Notes: generated by a model not told the origin, from the sequence alone. Counted from the first letter of the stretch, positions 26,380-36,282 are shown. The stretch: DNA of 64,000 bases from Thalassospira povalilytica (GCF_002844235.1 NZ_PGTS01000005.1:186001-250000); one strand, 5' to 3'. A program made the numbers and translations.

Positions 26380-27552
26380 ATGAAATTTCTAAGCAAATCG
26401 GCTGTTTCTGCGATTGCATTCTCGATGGCGCTGACCGCTGGCGCGCATTTCGCCGACGCCAAAGACAAGGTAAAAGTTGCCTTTATCGGCCCGCTGACCG
26501 GCGGTGTTTCCGCAGTGGGTGTGGGTGGCCGTAACTCGGCAGAACTGGCAGTTCAGCTTCGCAATGCCGACCCGAATGCCAAATACGAGTACGAGCTGGT
26601 TGCAATGGATTCCGAATGCAAACCGAACGTTGGCGTTCAGGTCGCAACCAAGATTGCCGCAGACAGATCGATCATTGGCCTTGTCGGACATTATTGTTCG
26701 GCGGTCGCAATGGGCGCGGTTGATATCTATCACAAATTCAACCTGCCAATGTCGGTCTGGGGTGCGGTTCTGCCAGATGTCACCTATGGCAATGACTACA
26801 AGGAAATTCACCGTGTCAACGGCACGATGATCAACCAGAACGATGTTGCGGCAAAGTTCATGACGGAACAGGGTTACAAAACCTGGGTCATCATTCATGA
26901 CACGACCGATTACGGCAAAGGCCACGACAAGTATTTTTCTGAATACCTCACCCAGAACGGTGGCGAAATCCTTGCTGATTTCGGTGTTCCGGCCGATCAG
27001 CAGGACTTTACCGCCGAACTGACCAAAGCCAAGCAGCTTAACCCGGATGTCATTTATTTCGGCGGTCTGACCCCGCTTGGCGTGCGCATCCGTGCCCAGA
27101 TGGAAAAACTTGGCATCACTGCACAGTTCCAGGGCGTTTCGGGCATCAAGTCTGACTCCTTTATTGACGGTGTCGGTGCCGACCTGTCCGAAGGCGTGGT
27201 AAGCTTCCTCGAAGGTGCACCGGTCGACAAACTGCCAGGTGGCCAGTATTTCACCGAAAAATACAAGGCAGCCGGTTTTGCTGAGTCCGAAGAAGCCTAT
27301 GGACCGTTTGCATTTGCGGCGATGAACCTGATCCTTGATGGTATCGAGGAAGTCGGCCCGAACCGCAAAAAACTGACCAAATACCTTGGTGACATCCATG
27401 GGTATGAGTCAATTGTCGGCGAAATCTCGTTCGACGATCACGGTCAGAACACCGTTGCGGCCATCACCAAATATGTCGTCCAGGACGGCAAATGGGTTGT
27501 CTGGGAAGACAGCGAATACGCAACAGGCAAGCGCAAGCTCGCAGGCAAATAA
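26380..27552 (+). CDS. Branched-chain-type ABC transporter substrate-binding protein (LivJ-like)
   Basis: A 390-residue periplasmic binding protein. Residues 1-27 are a signal peptide (FLSKSAVSAIAFSMALTAG, cleavage near ADA-KD). The mature part starts VKVAFIGPLTGGVSAVGVGGRNSAELAV and contains IIGLVGHYCSAVAMG and ADQQDFTAELTKAK, typical of the leucine/amide/urea-binding (Peripla_BP_6) class. The five-gene transporter it begins has the full LivJHMGF layout, but the adjacent hydrolases suggest that the ligand is an amide or N-acyl compound rather than a branched-chain amino acid. Expression is probably controlled by the upstream XRE-cupin protein. Confidence 0.92.
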   Translation: MKFLSKSAVSAIAFSMALTAGAHFADAKDKVKVAFIGPLTGGVSAVGVGGRNSAELAVQLRNADPNAKYEYELVAMDSECKPNVGVQVATKIAADRSIIGLVGHYCSAVAMGAVDIYHKFNLPMSVWGAVLPDVTYGNDYKEIHRVNGTMINQNDVAAKFMTEQGYKTWVIIHDTTDYGKGHDKYFSEYLTQNGGEILADFGVPADQQDFTAELTKAKQLNPDVIYFGGLTPLGVRIRAQMEKLGITAQFQGVSGIKSDSFIDGVGADLSEGVVSFLEGAPVDKLPGGQYFTEKYKAAGFAESEEAYGPFAFAAMNLILDGIEEVGPNRKKLTKYLGDIHGYESIVGEISFDDHGQNTVAAITKYVVQDGKWVVWEDSEYATGKRKLAGK

Positions 27553-27658
27553 GCCGGTTGAAACGCTCCCTTCCCTGTCGGGTTGTTCCTGACGGGGAAG
27601 GACGGGCTGTTTTCTTCGCAAGAAACTCAACTAATCAAATCAAAGAGGTAGGTTGGCC

Positions 27659-28579
27659 ATGGATGTGGGCCTTCTCGGTCAGTTTGTTGTTAACGGCATG
27701 ATGCTTGGCATGATGTATGCCCTTGTTGCTGTTGGCTTCACGCTGTTTTTCGGTGTGCTTGATGTCATCAAGTTTTCTCATGGTGATGTCCTGATGGTCG
27801 GCACCTTTGCGGGTTTTTCGACCTATCTCGGTATGACCGCGATCGGGATCGATAACGCGTTCATTCAGCTTGTCGGTGTTCTGGTGATCGCCGTCGGGTC
27901 GATGGCCATTCTCGGGGCCATTATTGCACGTTATCTTGTGCTTCCGCTTAAATCGGCACCGCCGCTGAATACGCTGCTGGTGACACTTATGCTTGGCACC
28001 GTTCTGCGCGAAGCGATCCGTCTGTTTTATCCCGACGGTTCCAACCCCAAACACTTCCCGTCGCTGTTGCCGACGGAATCCTGGTCTTTGGGATCCTTCA
28101 CATTGCGCGCGGACAGCGTGATCCTTCTGATTGGCGGACTTCTGGTCATTATTGGCGTGAATGTGCTGATCAATCGCACCCGTCTTGGTCTGGCGATCCG
28201 TGCTGTGGCACAGGATGAAGAAACCGCCAAATGCATGGGCATCAATTTCAAGATGATCGTGCTTCTAACCTTTGCGCTGGGGTCCGGTGTTGCCGCCTTT
28301 GCCGGGGTGATGAACGGTCTTTACTACAATGAAATCAACTTCGGCATGGGCCTTCTGCTTGGCGTGATCGGCTTTAGTGCCGCCATCGTTGGTGGTCTTG
28401 GCAACATTTATGGCGCCATTCTTGGCGGCTTCCTGTTTGCCGGATTGCAGACCCTTGGTGCCGTCGCCCTGCCCTTTGCCAGTGCGTACAAAGACGTTTT
28501 CGCGTTTGCAGTGGTCATTGCCATCATAGCCTGGCGCCCGACCGGCCTGATCGCCGAAAAAACAAGCGAAAGGGTCTGA
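27659..28579 (+). CDS. Branched-chain-type ABC permease (LivH-like)
   Basis: A 306-residue inner-membrane permease with about eight hydrophobic helices. The LivH signature is seen in GMMLGMMYALVAVGFTLFFGVLDVIKFSHGD at the N-terminus and ALRAVAQDEETAKCMGIN-like text (AIRAVAQDEETAKCMGINFKM) in the cytoplasmic loop that contacts the ATPase. The C-terminus (IIAWRPTGLIAEKTSERV) fits the family. The ATG at 27659 follows AGAGGTAGG; an upstream in-frame TTG at 27653 is less likely. The next gene starts 3 bp after its stop. Confidence 0.93.
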   Translation: MDVGLLGQFVVNGMMLGMMYALVAVGFTLFFGVLDVIKFSHGDVLMVGTFAGFSTYLGMTAIGIDNAFIQLVGVLVIAVGSMAILGAIIARYLVLPLKSAPPLNTLLVTLMLGTVLREAIRLFYPDGSNPKHFPSLLPTESWSLGSFTLRADSVILLIGGLLVIIGVNVLINRTRLGLAIRAVAQDEETAKCMGINFKMIVLLTFALGSGVAAFAGVMNGLYYNEINFGMGLLLGVIGFSAAIVGGLGNIYGAILGGFLFAGLQTLGAVALPFASAYKDVFAFAVVIAIIAWRPTGLIAEKTSERV

Positions 28580-28582
28580 TCA

Positions 28583-29734
28583 ATGACGCAATCGTTTAAA
28601 GACAAGGCCGTGATTGTTCTGCTGGCCGCTGCTGCGGCGGCGTTCACGATCACATTCATCGCCATCGAAGAACAGGCCGAGATTTTCGCACTGATTTTAT
28701 TCGCCGCTGCCCTGGTCTTTGCCGGTGCAAAGTTCGGCTTTACCCGGTCAATCGCTCAATCGCTTTCGCGCAATGAACGGCTGATGAATGTGGCGGTGAT
28801 TGCCGCAACCCTGGTCGTTATTTTCTGGTTCCGCGAAGACCATTTCCCGTTGCTGATGATCGCGACTGTCATGCTTTACGTGATTGCCTGTTGCGGGCTG
28901 AACATGCAGTTCGGCTATACCGGTGTCGTTAACTTTGCCGGTGCGGCCTTCTTCGGGGTTGGCTGTTATACCGCCGCGGTTCTTGGCGATACATCCATTC
29001 CGCTTTTGCTGGTCATCATTCTGGGGGGCGTCATTGCCGCCATTGTCGGATCGGTGCTGATTATTCCGGTTCTGCGTACACGTGGCCATTATGCGGCAGT
29101 TGTCACCATTGCCTTTGGGCTTCTGTTCCGCACCTTCCTTGAAGTCAATGACACGCTTGGTGGTCCGCAGGGACTGGGCGTTTCGGGCATGAACCTGTTT
29201 GGTTGGGATTTCAACAACAACATCGAAATCACCGAAAACATCGAACTTTCATTCTATCTGAACTACGTGATCCTGGCTCTTGTCATGGTCATTCTGACAT
29301 TTGTTCTGATGCGTCGTATCGAACGGTCGTGGATCGGGTTGAATTTCGATGCCGTGCGTCTTGATGAAACTGCTGCTGCCTGTTTTGGCATCAACATCAA
29401 ACGCTGGAAAATTGTTGCCTTTACCCTTGGCAACTTCCTGGCCGGAACCGCTGGCGCGCTTTACGCCATGATGCTTGGCTTTATTGCACCGTCGAACTTT
29501 GCATTTTCGGACTCCCTTATTCTGGTTTCGATTGTTCTGCTTGGCGGGATGGGAAGCCTGTGGGGCACGATCCTTGCTGCCGGTCTTGTCGTTCTGCTGC
29601 CTGAAAAGCTTCAGGTCATTCAGGAATACCGGTTCCTGATCTATGCGGTGGTGATGATCCTGATCCTGCTGTTCCGTCCGCAGGGCATCCTTCCGCGTGG
29701 TTTGCGTGCATATATTCCAGGCTGGAGAGGTTGA
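28583..29734 (+). CDS. Branched-chain-type ABC permease (LivM-like)
   Basis: A 383-residue permease. The first about 100 residues form extra hydrophobic helices, followed by the LivM core: GLNMQFGYTGVVNFAGAAFFGVGCYTAAVLG and LDETAAACFGINIKRWKIVAFTLGNFLAGTAGALYA (coupling loop), ending FRPQGILPRGLRAY. It forms a heteromeric channel with the LivH-like protein. It is 3 bp from the upstream gene and 1 bp from the downstream ATPase gene, so one operon. Confidence 0.93.
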   Translation: MTQSFKDKAVIVLLAAAAAAFTITFIAIEEQAEIFALILFAAALVFAGAKFGFTRSIAQSLSRNERLMNVAVIAATLVVIFWFREDHFPLLMIATVMLYVIACCGLNMQFGYTGVVNFAGAAFFGVGCYTAAVLGDTSIPLLLVIILGGVIAAIVGSVLIIPVLRTRGHYAAVVTIAFGLLFRTFLEVNDTLGGPQGLGVSGMNLFGWDFNNNIEITENIELSFYLNYVILALVMVILTFVLMRRIERSWIGLNFDAVRLDETAAACFGINIKRWKIVAFTLGNFLAGTAGALYAMMLGFIAPSNFAFSDSLILVSIVLLGGMGSLWGTILAAGLVVLLPEKLQVIQEYRFLIYAVVMILILLFRPQGILPRGLRAYIPGWRG

Positions 29735-29735
29735 T

Positions 29736-30521
29736 ATGGCCCAGCAACAAGAAACCGTACTGGCCTTTCGCGAACTGACCCGGCGTTTCGGCGGTGTCGT
29801 CGCACTCAACAAGTTCGACATGGAACTTACCAATGGCCAGATCCTGGGCCTGATCGGGCCGAACGGATCGGGTAAAACCACGTCGTTCAATGTTTTGACC
29901 GGCATCTATGAAGCCAATGGCGGCAGCATCGAATTTCTCGGACAGGACATCACAAGCTGGCCTGCCCAGAAAGTCTACGAAGCTGGCGTTGCCCGCACGT
30001 TTCAGCGTTCGCGCCTGTGCCTTGAATTGTCGATTTTTGACAACATCATGATCGGCAATCACAAGCGCCTTGATCAGGGATTGCTGTTCAACATTTTCAA
30101 GCGCAAGGCCCTTCGCGAACAGATCCGGGAAAATCACGAAGAAGCCCGCAAGCTTCTTAAGATTTTTGATCCGGCCCTGGCCGACAAGATGTTCGATCCG
30201 GTCGGAAGCCTGCGCATGATTGATCGTCGCCGCATTGAAATTTGCCGTGCCCTGATCAGTCACCCGCGCCTGTTGCTTCTTGATGAACCATCCGCTGGCA
30301 TGACTCACGAAGAAACCCGCGAATTGATGGATGATATTCTTGAAGTCCGCGAAATGATCGACGGTCTTTCGATCATTCTGGTCGAACATGAAATGGGCAT
30401 GATCGAACGTGTCACAGACAAATGCATTGTCTTGAACTTCGGACAGAAAATTTGTGAAGGCGCCTATCGTGACGTCGCCTCGGACAAGCTTGTCCAGGAA
30501 GCCTATCTGGGGGGAGAATAA
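29736..30521 (+). CDS. Branched-chain-type ABC ATPase (LivG-like)
   Basis: A 261-residue ATPase. Walker A is GPNGSGKTT, the signature region appears as the slightly unusual GSLRMIDRRRIEICRAL where LSGGQ-like text would be expected, Walker B is LLLLDEPSAGMT, and the switch histidine is in IILVEHEMGMIERVTDKCIVLNFG. The absence of a clear LSYGQQR signature (here SLRMIDRRR) is odd for LivG and deserves an alignment. The ATG at 29736 has GGAGAGG upstream; the frame extends upstream inside the permease gene. Confidence 0.92.
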   Translation: MAQQQETVLAFRELTRRFGGVVALNKFDMELTNGQILGLIGPNGSGKTTSFNVLTGIYEANGGSIEFLGQDITSWPAQKVYEAGVARTFQRSRLCLELSIFDNIMIGNHKRLDQGLLFNIFKRKALREQIRENHEEARKLLKIFDPALADKMFDPVGSLRMIDRRRIEICRALISHPRLLLLDEPSAGMTHEETRELMDDILEVREMIDGLSIILVEHEMGMIERVTDKCIVLNFGQKICEGAYRDVASDKLVQEAYLGGE

Positions 30522-30523
30522 TC

Positions 30524-31240
30524 ATGGCCACGGCAAGTGCACTTGAAGTCAAAGACATCTATGCGGCCTATGATTCCGCCGACGTTCTCGAAGGCGTGTC
30601 GCTTAAGGTTCCAGCAGGCAAAATCACCTGCCTGCTGGGATCAAACGGTGCGGGTAAATCGACCATCATTCGCGCCATTCTTGGCCTGACGCCACCGCGT
30701 TCCGGTGACATCCAGATTGACGGCCAAAGCCTGATCGGGCTTCCGACCCACAAGATCATCTCAGCGGGCATCGCCTGCATTCCCGAAGGCCGCAAGGTAT
30801 TTCCGAAAATGACGGTGGTCGATAACCTGCGTCTTGGCGGCTATCAAGAAAATACCGAAGCCGTCCTGCGTGATCGCATGGATCAGGTGTTCGGGATTTT
30901 CCCCCGTCTCAAGGAACGCCGCAATCAGTTGGCCGGGACGATGTCGGGTGGTGAACAGGCAATGGTGTCCATCGGGCGCGGCCTGATGGCGGCCCCCAAG
31001 GTCCTGTTGATTGATGAGCCGTCCCTTGGTTTGTCGCCGCTGTTCGTCAAAGAAAACTTCAACATCATCAAACGGATCAACGATCAGGGCATCACCGTGT
31101 TCCTTGTTGAACAGAATGTGCACCAGACGCTGGCCATCGCCCATTACGGCTATGTGATGTCGCAGGGGCGCGTTGTCGCCGAAGGTACGGCACAGGAACT
31201 GTCGGAAAACAAGGAAGTCCACGAGGCTTATTTCGGCTGA
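30524..31240 (+). CDS. Branched-chain-type ABC ATPase (LivF-like)
   Basis: A 238-residue ATPase, the LivF partner of the importer. Walker A is GSNGAGKST, the signature is MSGGEQAM, Walker B is VLLIDEPSLGLSP, and the H-loop variant is FLVEQNVHQTLAIAHYGYVMSQGRVV (Q instead of H is normal for LivF). IPEGRKVFPKMTVVDNL is also typical. It follows the LivG-like gene by 2 bp. The M20 hydrolase gene begins 44 bp downstream, so probably one transcript. Confidence 0.93.
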   Translation: MATASALEVKDIYAAYDSADVLEGVSLKVPAGKITCLLGSNGAGKSTIIRAILGLTPPRSGDIQIDGQSLIGLPTHKIISAGIACIPEGRKVFPKMTVVDNLRLGGYQENTEAVLRDRMDQVFGIFPRLKERRNQLAGTMSGGEQAMVSIGRGLMAAPKVLLIDEPSLGLSPLFVKENFNIIKRINDQGITVFLVEQNVHQTLAIAHYGYVMSQGRVVAEGTAQELSENKEVHEAYFG

Positions 31241-31284
31241 TCCAAATTCGAAATTCAGCGCCCAAAGAACGCAGAGGAAACAAC

Positions 31285-32418
31285 GTGCCCAACACCAAAA
31301 TTGATGCGGTCGAACTGACCCGTCAACTGATCCGGTTTGAAACCATCAATCCGGTCAATCCCGAAAAGGATTGCGTCGAATATGTCGGCAAGCTTTTGGC
31401 CGAAAACGGTTTTGACATTTCCTACCATGACTTCGCACCGGGTCGAACCAATCTGATTGCCCGGATCGGCGGGTCGGCAACCCATCCGCCGATCTGCTTT
31501 ACCGGCCATCTTGATACCGTCCCGCTTGGTCACACCGAATGGTCGATGGCGCCATTCGGTGCCGATATTGCGGACGGCAAACTTTATGGTCGCGGATCAA
31601 GCGACATGAAATCGGGTGTGGCGGCATTTGTCGCCGCCGTGATTGAAATTGCTTCTGATCTGGCCAAGGGTCCCGGTGTGGTTCTTTTGATTACTGCCGG
31701 CGAGGAAACCGGGTGCGAAGGTGCAGCCTATATCGCGGGCCTTGGCGATGTAATTGGCAAGGCCGGTGCCATCGTTGTCGCCGAACCGACATCGAATTAT
31801 CCCTATGTCGGGCACAAGGGGGCCTTGTGGATGAAGGCCGTGACTGATGGTGTTACCGCCCATGGTTCGATGCCCGAACTTGGCGTAAATGCCATCTATA
31901 AGGCATCGCGTGCGATCACCAAGCTTGAAGACTATGACTTCAATGTTGCCCGCCATCCGGTCATGGGGCCTGCGACCCTGAATGTCGGGACGGTTGATGG
32001 CGGTATCAACGTCAATTCCGTACCCAACCGGGCCGAAATCGGCATCGATGTGCGCACCATCCCCGGTCAGGATAATGATGTCATTTTGAAACAGCTCGCT
32101 TCCTATCTGGGGGATGAGGTGACCTTGACCCCGACGGTCAATCTGGAACCGGTCTGGACGTCACCGGAAGATCCGTGGATGCAGTCAGTGTTCGAGGTGG
32201 TTGCACCGCTTCATGACGATCCCATTGTCAACAAGACCGCGGCCTATTTCACCGATGCGTCGATTTTCACCCGTGCCTATGACTTTGCCCCCACCGTCAT
32301 TCTTGGCCCGGGCGAAGCCGCCATGGCCCATCAGACCGACGAGTTTTGCTATGTCTCGCGGATCGAAGAGGCGGTTGGCATTTACCGCACACTGGCCGAA
32401 AACTGGAACAATCAATGA
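31285..32418 (+). CDS. M20-family deacylase/peptidase (ArgE/DapE-like)
   Basis: A 377-residue metallohydrolase starting at GTG with AGAGGAAAC upstream. The first metal site is FTGHLDTVPLG, followed by YGRGSSDMKSGVAA, the catalytic pair is ITAGEETGCEGA, and a later ligand region is VVAEPTSNYPYVGHKG. A dimerisation domain sits between. The family includes acetylornithine deacetylase and succinyl-diaminopimelate desuccinylase; location behind an ABC importer and before an amidase argues for a catabolic N-acyl or peptide-like substrate rather than arginine synthesis. Its stop overlaps the start of the amidase gene. Confidence 0.88.
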   Translation: MPNTKIDAVELTRQLIRFETINPVNPEKDCVEYVGKLLAENGFDISYHDFAPGRTNLIARIGGSATHPPICFTGHLDTVPLGHTEWSMAPFGADIADGKLYGRGSSDMKSGVAAFVAAVIEIASDLAKGPGVVLLITAGEETGCEGAAYIAGLGDVIGKAGAIVVAEPTSNYPYVGHKGALWMKAVTDGVTAHGSMPELGVNAIYKASRAITKLEDYDFNVARHPVMGPATLNVGTVDGGINVNSVPNRAEIGIDVRTIPGQDNDVILKQLASYLGDEVTLTPTVNLEPVWTSPEDPWMQSVFEVVAPLHDDPIVNKTAAYFTDASIFTRAYDFAPTVILGPGEAAMAHQTDEFCYVSRIEEAVGIYRTLAENWNNQ

Positions 32419-33686
32419 TGTCACAGCCAAACAGATTGTCGCTTCTGGATGCGGCCAGTGCGATTTCCGACGGTCAATTGACGCCCGAAACGCTTTTGGC
32501 ATCCTGCCTTGACCGCATTGCCGAACGTGAAGGCGATGTTGGCGCATGGATGCATATTAACGCCGACAGCGCCAAGGCACGGGCCTGCAATCCTGCGACC
32601 GGCCCGCTTTCGGGTCTTCCCTTCGGGATCAAAGACCTGATTGATACCGTCGATATGCCCACCGGCTATGGATCATCGATCTATGACGGCCATCAACCGG
32701 CACAGGACGCCGCATGCGTTGCAGCCATCCGCAATGCCGGCGGGATTGTTCTTGGCAAAACTGTCTCGACGGAATTTGCCTATTTCCAGCCTGGCAAAAC
32801 GGCCAATCCCAATGACCTTGGCCGCACACCGGGCGGGTCATCAAGTGGCTCGGCCGCGGCCGTTGCCGATTATCATGTTCCGGCTGCCTTGGGCACCCAG
32901 ACCGCCGGTTCGATCATTCGTCCCGCATCCTATTGCGGGGTTGTTGGCTATAAACCCAGTTACGGCTTCTTGCCGCTAACCGGCATCCGTCCCCTCGCGC
33001 CATCGATGGATCACCTCGGGGTTATGACCCGCACGGTGAAGGATGCCGGTTTCCTTGCTTCTATCCTTGGGCGTCGCCCCGAACTCGCCATTCATCAGGA
33101 TAGCGATGATTTCGTCCCTACCATCGGTTTTTGCCAGACACCGCAATGGGACGCGGCCGAGACATCGACACAGTCGCTTCTTGAAGATGCCGCAACCAGA
33201 TTGGGCAATGCCGGTGCGAAACTTTCCAGCTTTGCCCTGCCCGAAATCTTTGAAACGCTTGCCAATTCCCATGGCCTGGCTATGGATTACGAAGTCAGCT
33301 TCACCGGTCTTTATGATGTTTCAAACCACCCGGGTCAGGTCAGCGCAAAGTTCCGCGAACGGTTTGATGCCGGGATGAAGGTTTTGACATCTGATTATGA
33401 CAAGGCACTGGATCAGGCCAAGCAAAGCCGCACGGCCCTTGCCGATGCCATGGGCGATTATGACATCCTGATCTGTCCGAGTGCCCCGGGCGAGGCCCCG
33501 CTTGGCCTGAACGCCACGGGTGATCCGGTGTTTAACCGTATCTGGACATTCTCTGGCGTGCCCTGCATCAACGTTCCGGGCCTGTCTGGCCCGAACAACA
33601 TGCCGGTCGGCTTGCAGGTGATTGGCCGCTTTGGCGATGATGCCCGCATGCTTAAGGCGGCGGACTGGATTTCCCGTCATCTCTGA
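32415..33686 (+). CDS. Amidase-signature-family amidohydrolase
   Basis: A 423-residue enzyme of the amidase signature family. GLPFGIKDLIDT carries the catalytic lysine, GRTPGGSSSGSAAAVA holds the cis-serine glycine-serine-rich core, and LGTQTAGSIIRPASYCGVVGYKPSYG contains the nucleophile-serine region (QTAGS). The Ser-cisSer-Lys triad therefore looks intact. It starts at ATG 32415, overlapping the M20 gene by 4 bp (ATGATG); translation is probably coupled. Together with the M20 enzyme it should hydrolyse amide bonds of whatever the upstream importer brings in. Confidence 0.9.
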   Translation: MMSQPNRLSLLDAASAISDGQLTPETLLASCLDRIAEREGDVGAWMHINADSAKARACNPATGPLSGLPFGIKDLIDTVDMPTGYGSSIYDGHQPAQDAACVAAIRNAGGIVLGKTVSTEFAYFQPGKTANPNDLGRTPGGSSSGSAAAVADYHVPAALGTQTAGSIIRPASYCGVVGYKPSYGFLPLTGIRPLAPSMDHLGVMTRTVKDAGFLASILGRRPELAIHQDSDDFVPTIGFCQTPQWDAAETSTQSLLEDAATRLGNAGAKLSSFALPEIFETLANSHGLAMDYEVSFTGLYDVSNHPGQVSAKFRERFDAGMKVLTSDYDKALDQAKQSRTALADAMGDYDILICPSAPGEAPLGLNATGDPVFNRIWTFSGVPCINVPGLSGPNNMPVGLQVIGRFGDDARMLKAADWISRHL

Positions 33687-33700
33687 TTTCGGGCAGGAAC

Positions 33701-36217
33701 CTACATCCGGCTTTTAACCCGGCGTGTGGGTTCCGCCTGAAGCGGGTCATCGGGCCAGTAATGTTTGGGATAACGTCCCTTCATCTCGGCTTTGACCTGT
33801 GCATAAGACCCGTTCCAGAAGCCCACCAGATCACTTGTGACCTGGATCGGGCGCTGGGCCGGGGACAGAAGATGCAAGGTCACGGCAACCTTGCCACCAG
33901 CGACCTTTGGCGTTTCGGTCGCGCCAAACATTTCCTGCATCCGCACCGGCAAGGCCGGGGTTTCACCGCTATAATCAATGCGGATATTTGATCCGGTCGG
34001 CACTTGCCAATGAGTGGGTGCCAAACGGTCCAGTTCCTGACGCTGGTTCCAGTCGATCCCGGCCAGTAGTGCCTCGGACAGATTGATCTGTTTAAGCTGC
34101 CCGCGTTTGGTAATCCCGGTCAAATAGGGCGCGATCCAGTCTTCAAGCGATGCCATCAACCCGTCATCAGACATATCAGGCCAATGATCGCCATCGACCC
34201 GATGCAGGAAGGATAACCGTTGGCGCAGGCCTTCCGATGCTTTGTCCCATGGCAGGCAATGCAGGCCGATCTTGCGAATGCCTTCGATCATCGCGGTTGC
34301 AATCGCATCGGGATCGGCTTCGTCATGGGTGGCCTTTTCATCCAGCACCAAGGCACCGATCCGGCGTTGCCAACGGGCCTGTACCGCGTCTGATTGCATG
34401 TCCCAGAAAACCTCGGTGCCTTCGGAAATCTGATCGGCGAAATGGGTTTCAAGGGTTGCGCGCGCCACCGGGGCAGCAAGATATATCTTGGCCTCACGTG
34501 CCTGCCCGTCCAGTTCGGCAACGGCGATATAGGCTTCATTCGCAAGGCTGTCTTCATTGGGCAAAACGCCGCCGCGCCCGCCCGACAGGCGATAACGGGC
34601 ATCGGCCCCCTTGCGCCGTTCCCCAATCCGGTCGGGATAGGCAAAGGCCAGAAGCAACCCGACCTCGTCAGCGCGATCAACCTTTGTATTTTTGCCTTTT
34701 GGAAGGTTGGCCTGACGCATGACATCGCCAAGCCTGCGCGCAAGCTGCTTGGCGGCCTCGCTGATCATTTTGGGTGCATGGCCGCGCAGGATGGCGTCAA
34801 TCCGCAACCGCAAATCCGCCCCGCGCCCGCGCATGAAATCCCGATCCGAAAGAAGGGCAGCCAAGGCACAGGCAACCTGATCGAGCCCCAATGCCGCCCC
34901 GCGCAACATCATGTGCGCCAGTCTGGGATGGACCGGTATGCCCGCCATCGCCGTCCCCATCGCGGTAATCCGATTTTCATGATCAATCGCTTCCAACCCG
35001 CGCAGAATATCGCGGGCCTGATCAATTTTGGCGGCTTCGGGCACATCAAGCCACGGCAGGCTTTTGGGATCGGTGACACCCCAACGCGCCAGTTCCAACG
35101 TCAATGGTGCCAGATCGGCCTCGGCAATTTCCGGCGCGGTAAAGGGCGCACGGGCACGTTGTTCATTTTCCGCCCACAGACGATAACAGATACCCGGTTC
35201 CAGACGTCCGGCACGACCACGGCGTTGTTCGGCACTTGCCTGTGATGATTTCACCGTGATCAGGCGGGTCATGCCCGATGCCGGATCAAAACGCGGGAGG
35301 CGTTGCAACCCGCTATCGACCACAACGCGAATGCCATCAATGGTTAGCGACGTTTCGGCAATCGCGGTTGCCAGAACCACCTTGCGCTTACCATCGGGTG
35401 CGGGCTGGATCGCGATATCCTGTGCCTTGGCATCCATAGCGCCATAAAGCGGGGCGATGATGATATCGCTGCCGACCGCTTCCTTAAGTGCTGCCTCGAC
35501 CCTTGTGATTTCCCCCTGTCCGGGCAGGAAGGCAAGGATCGATCCGCTTTCCTCGCGAAGGGCGGTTTTGATCGCGGCGGTCATTTCCCCGTCAATGCGG
35601 ATATTGCCCCATTTATCGGGCTTGGGTGGGAAATACCGGGTTTCGACCGGGAAGGCGCGCCCTTCGGACGTGATTACCGGACAATCACCCATAAGCGATG
35701 CCATCGGCCCGCCATCAAGGGTTGCCGACATCACAAGGATGCGCAGATCATCACGAAGCGCGCCCTGGGTTTCCAGGGCCAGTGCCAATCCAAGGTCGGC
35801 ATCAAGGGATCGTTCGTGAAATTCATCAAACAGGATCGCACCAATCCCTGAAAGCTCCGGGTCGTCCTGGATCATCCGGACCAGAATACCCTCGGTCACG
35901 ACCTCGATTTTGGTTTTTGCCGATACCTTGCTGTCAAACCGAACGCGATAGCCAACCCGTTCACCAACACCTTCGCCCAAAAGCTGCGCCATACGGCGCG
36001 CAGCCGCACGGGCGGCAAGCCTTCGGGGTTCGAGCATGATGATCTTCTGATCACCAAGCCATCCACCATTACGCAACGCCAAGGGCACCTTGGTCGTCTT
36101 ACCCGCGCCCGGCGGGGCCTGCAAAACCGCATTGGTCCCGGTTTCCAGCGCCGCACACAGATCGGGCAGGACGGTGTCAATCGGAAGGGCTGGAAATTCG
36201 GGCATGTTGGCTTTCAT
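33701..36217 (-). CDS. hrpB: ATP-dependent RNA helicase HrpB
   Basis: An 838-residue DExH helicase. Walker A is APPGAGKTT, motif Ia LEPRRLAARAAARRMA, DExH box DEFHERSLDADLGLAL, motif III SATLDG, and motif VI QRRGRAGRLEPGICYRLW. The large C-terminal HrpB-specific domain (for example DYSGETPALPVRMQEMFG, then RYPKHYWPDDPLQAEPTRRVKSRM) ends in the family's typical arginine-rich tail. Length agrees with E. coli HrpB (about 810). Its cellular role is not well defined. It ends 14 bp from the convergent amidase gene. The start is ATG 36217 or the in-frame ATG 12 bp later. Confidence 0.95.
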   Translation of the reverse strand: MKANMPEFPALPIDTVLPDLCAALETGTNAVLQAPPGAGKTTKVPLALRNGGWLGDQKIIMLEPRRLAARAAARRMAQLLGEGVGERVGYRVRFDSKVSAKTKIEVVTEGILVRMIQDDPELSGIGAILFDEFHERSLDADLGLALALETQGALRDDLRILVMSATLDGGPMASLMGDCPVITSEGRAFPVETRYFPPKPDKWGNIRIDGEMTAAIKTALREESGSILAFLPGQGEITRVEAALKEAVGSDIIIAPLYGAMDAKAQDIAIQPAPDGKRKVVLATAIAETSLTIDGIRVVVDSGLQRLPRFDPASGMTRLITVKSSQASAEQRRGRAGRLEPGICYRLWAENEQRARAPFTAPEIAEADLAPLTLELARWGVTDPKSLPWLDVPEAAKIDQARDILRGLEAIDHENRITAMGTAMAGIPVHPRLAHMMLRGAALGLDQVACALAALLSDRDFMRGRGADLRLRIDAILRGHAPKMISEAAKQLARRLGDVMRQANLPKGKNTKVDRADEVGLLLAFAYPDRIGERRKGADARYRLSGGRGGVLPNEDSLANEAYIAVAELDGQAREAKIYLAAPVARATLETHFADQISEGTEVFWDMQSDAVQARWQRRIGALVLDEKATHDEADPDAIATAMIEGIRKIGLHCLPWDKASEGLRQRLSFLHRVDGDHWPDMSDDGLMASLEDWIAPYLTGITKRGQLKQINLSEALLAGIDWNQRQELDRLAPTHWQVPTGSNIRIDYSGETPALPVRMQEMFGATETPKVAGGKVAVTLHLLSPAQRPIQVTSDLVGFWNGSYAQVKAEMKGRYPKHYWPDDPLQAEPTRRVKSRM

Positions 36218-36282
36218 CAGTCAGCAGGGTTCTGGCTGTTTATGACGCAAAGCCGCCCTACCCGCAATATCAGCGCGCGGGA

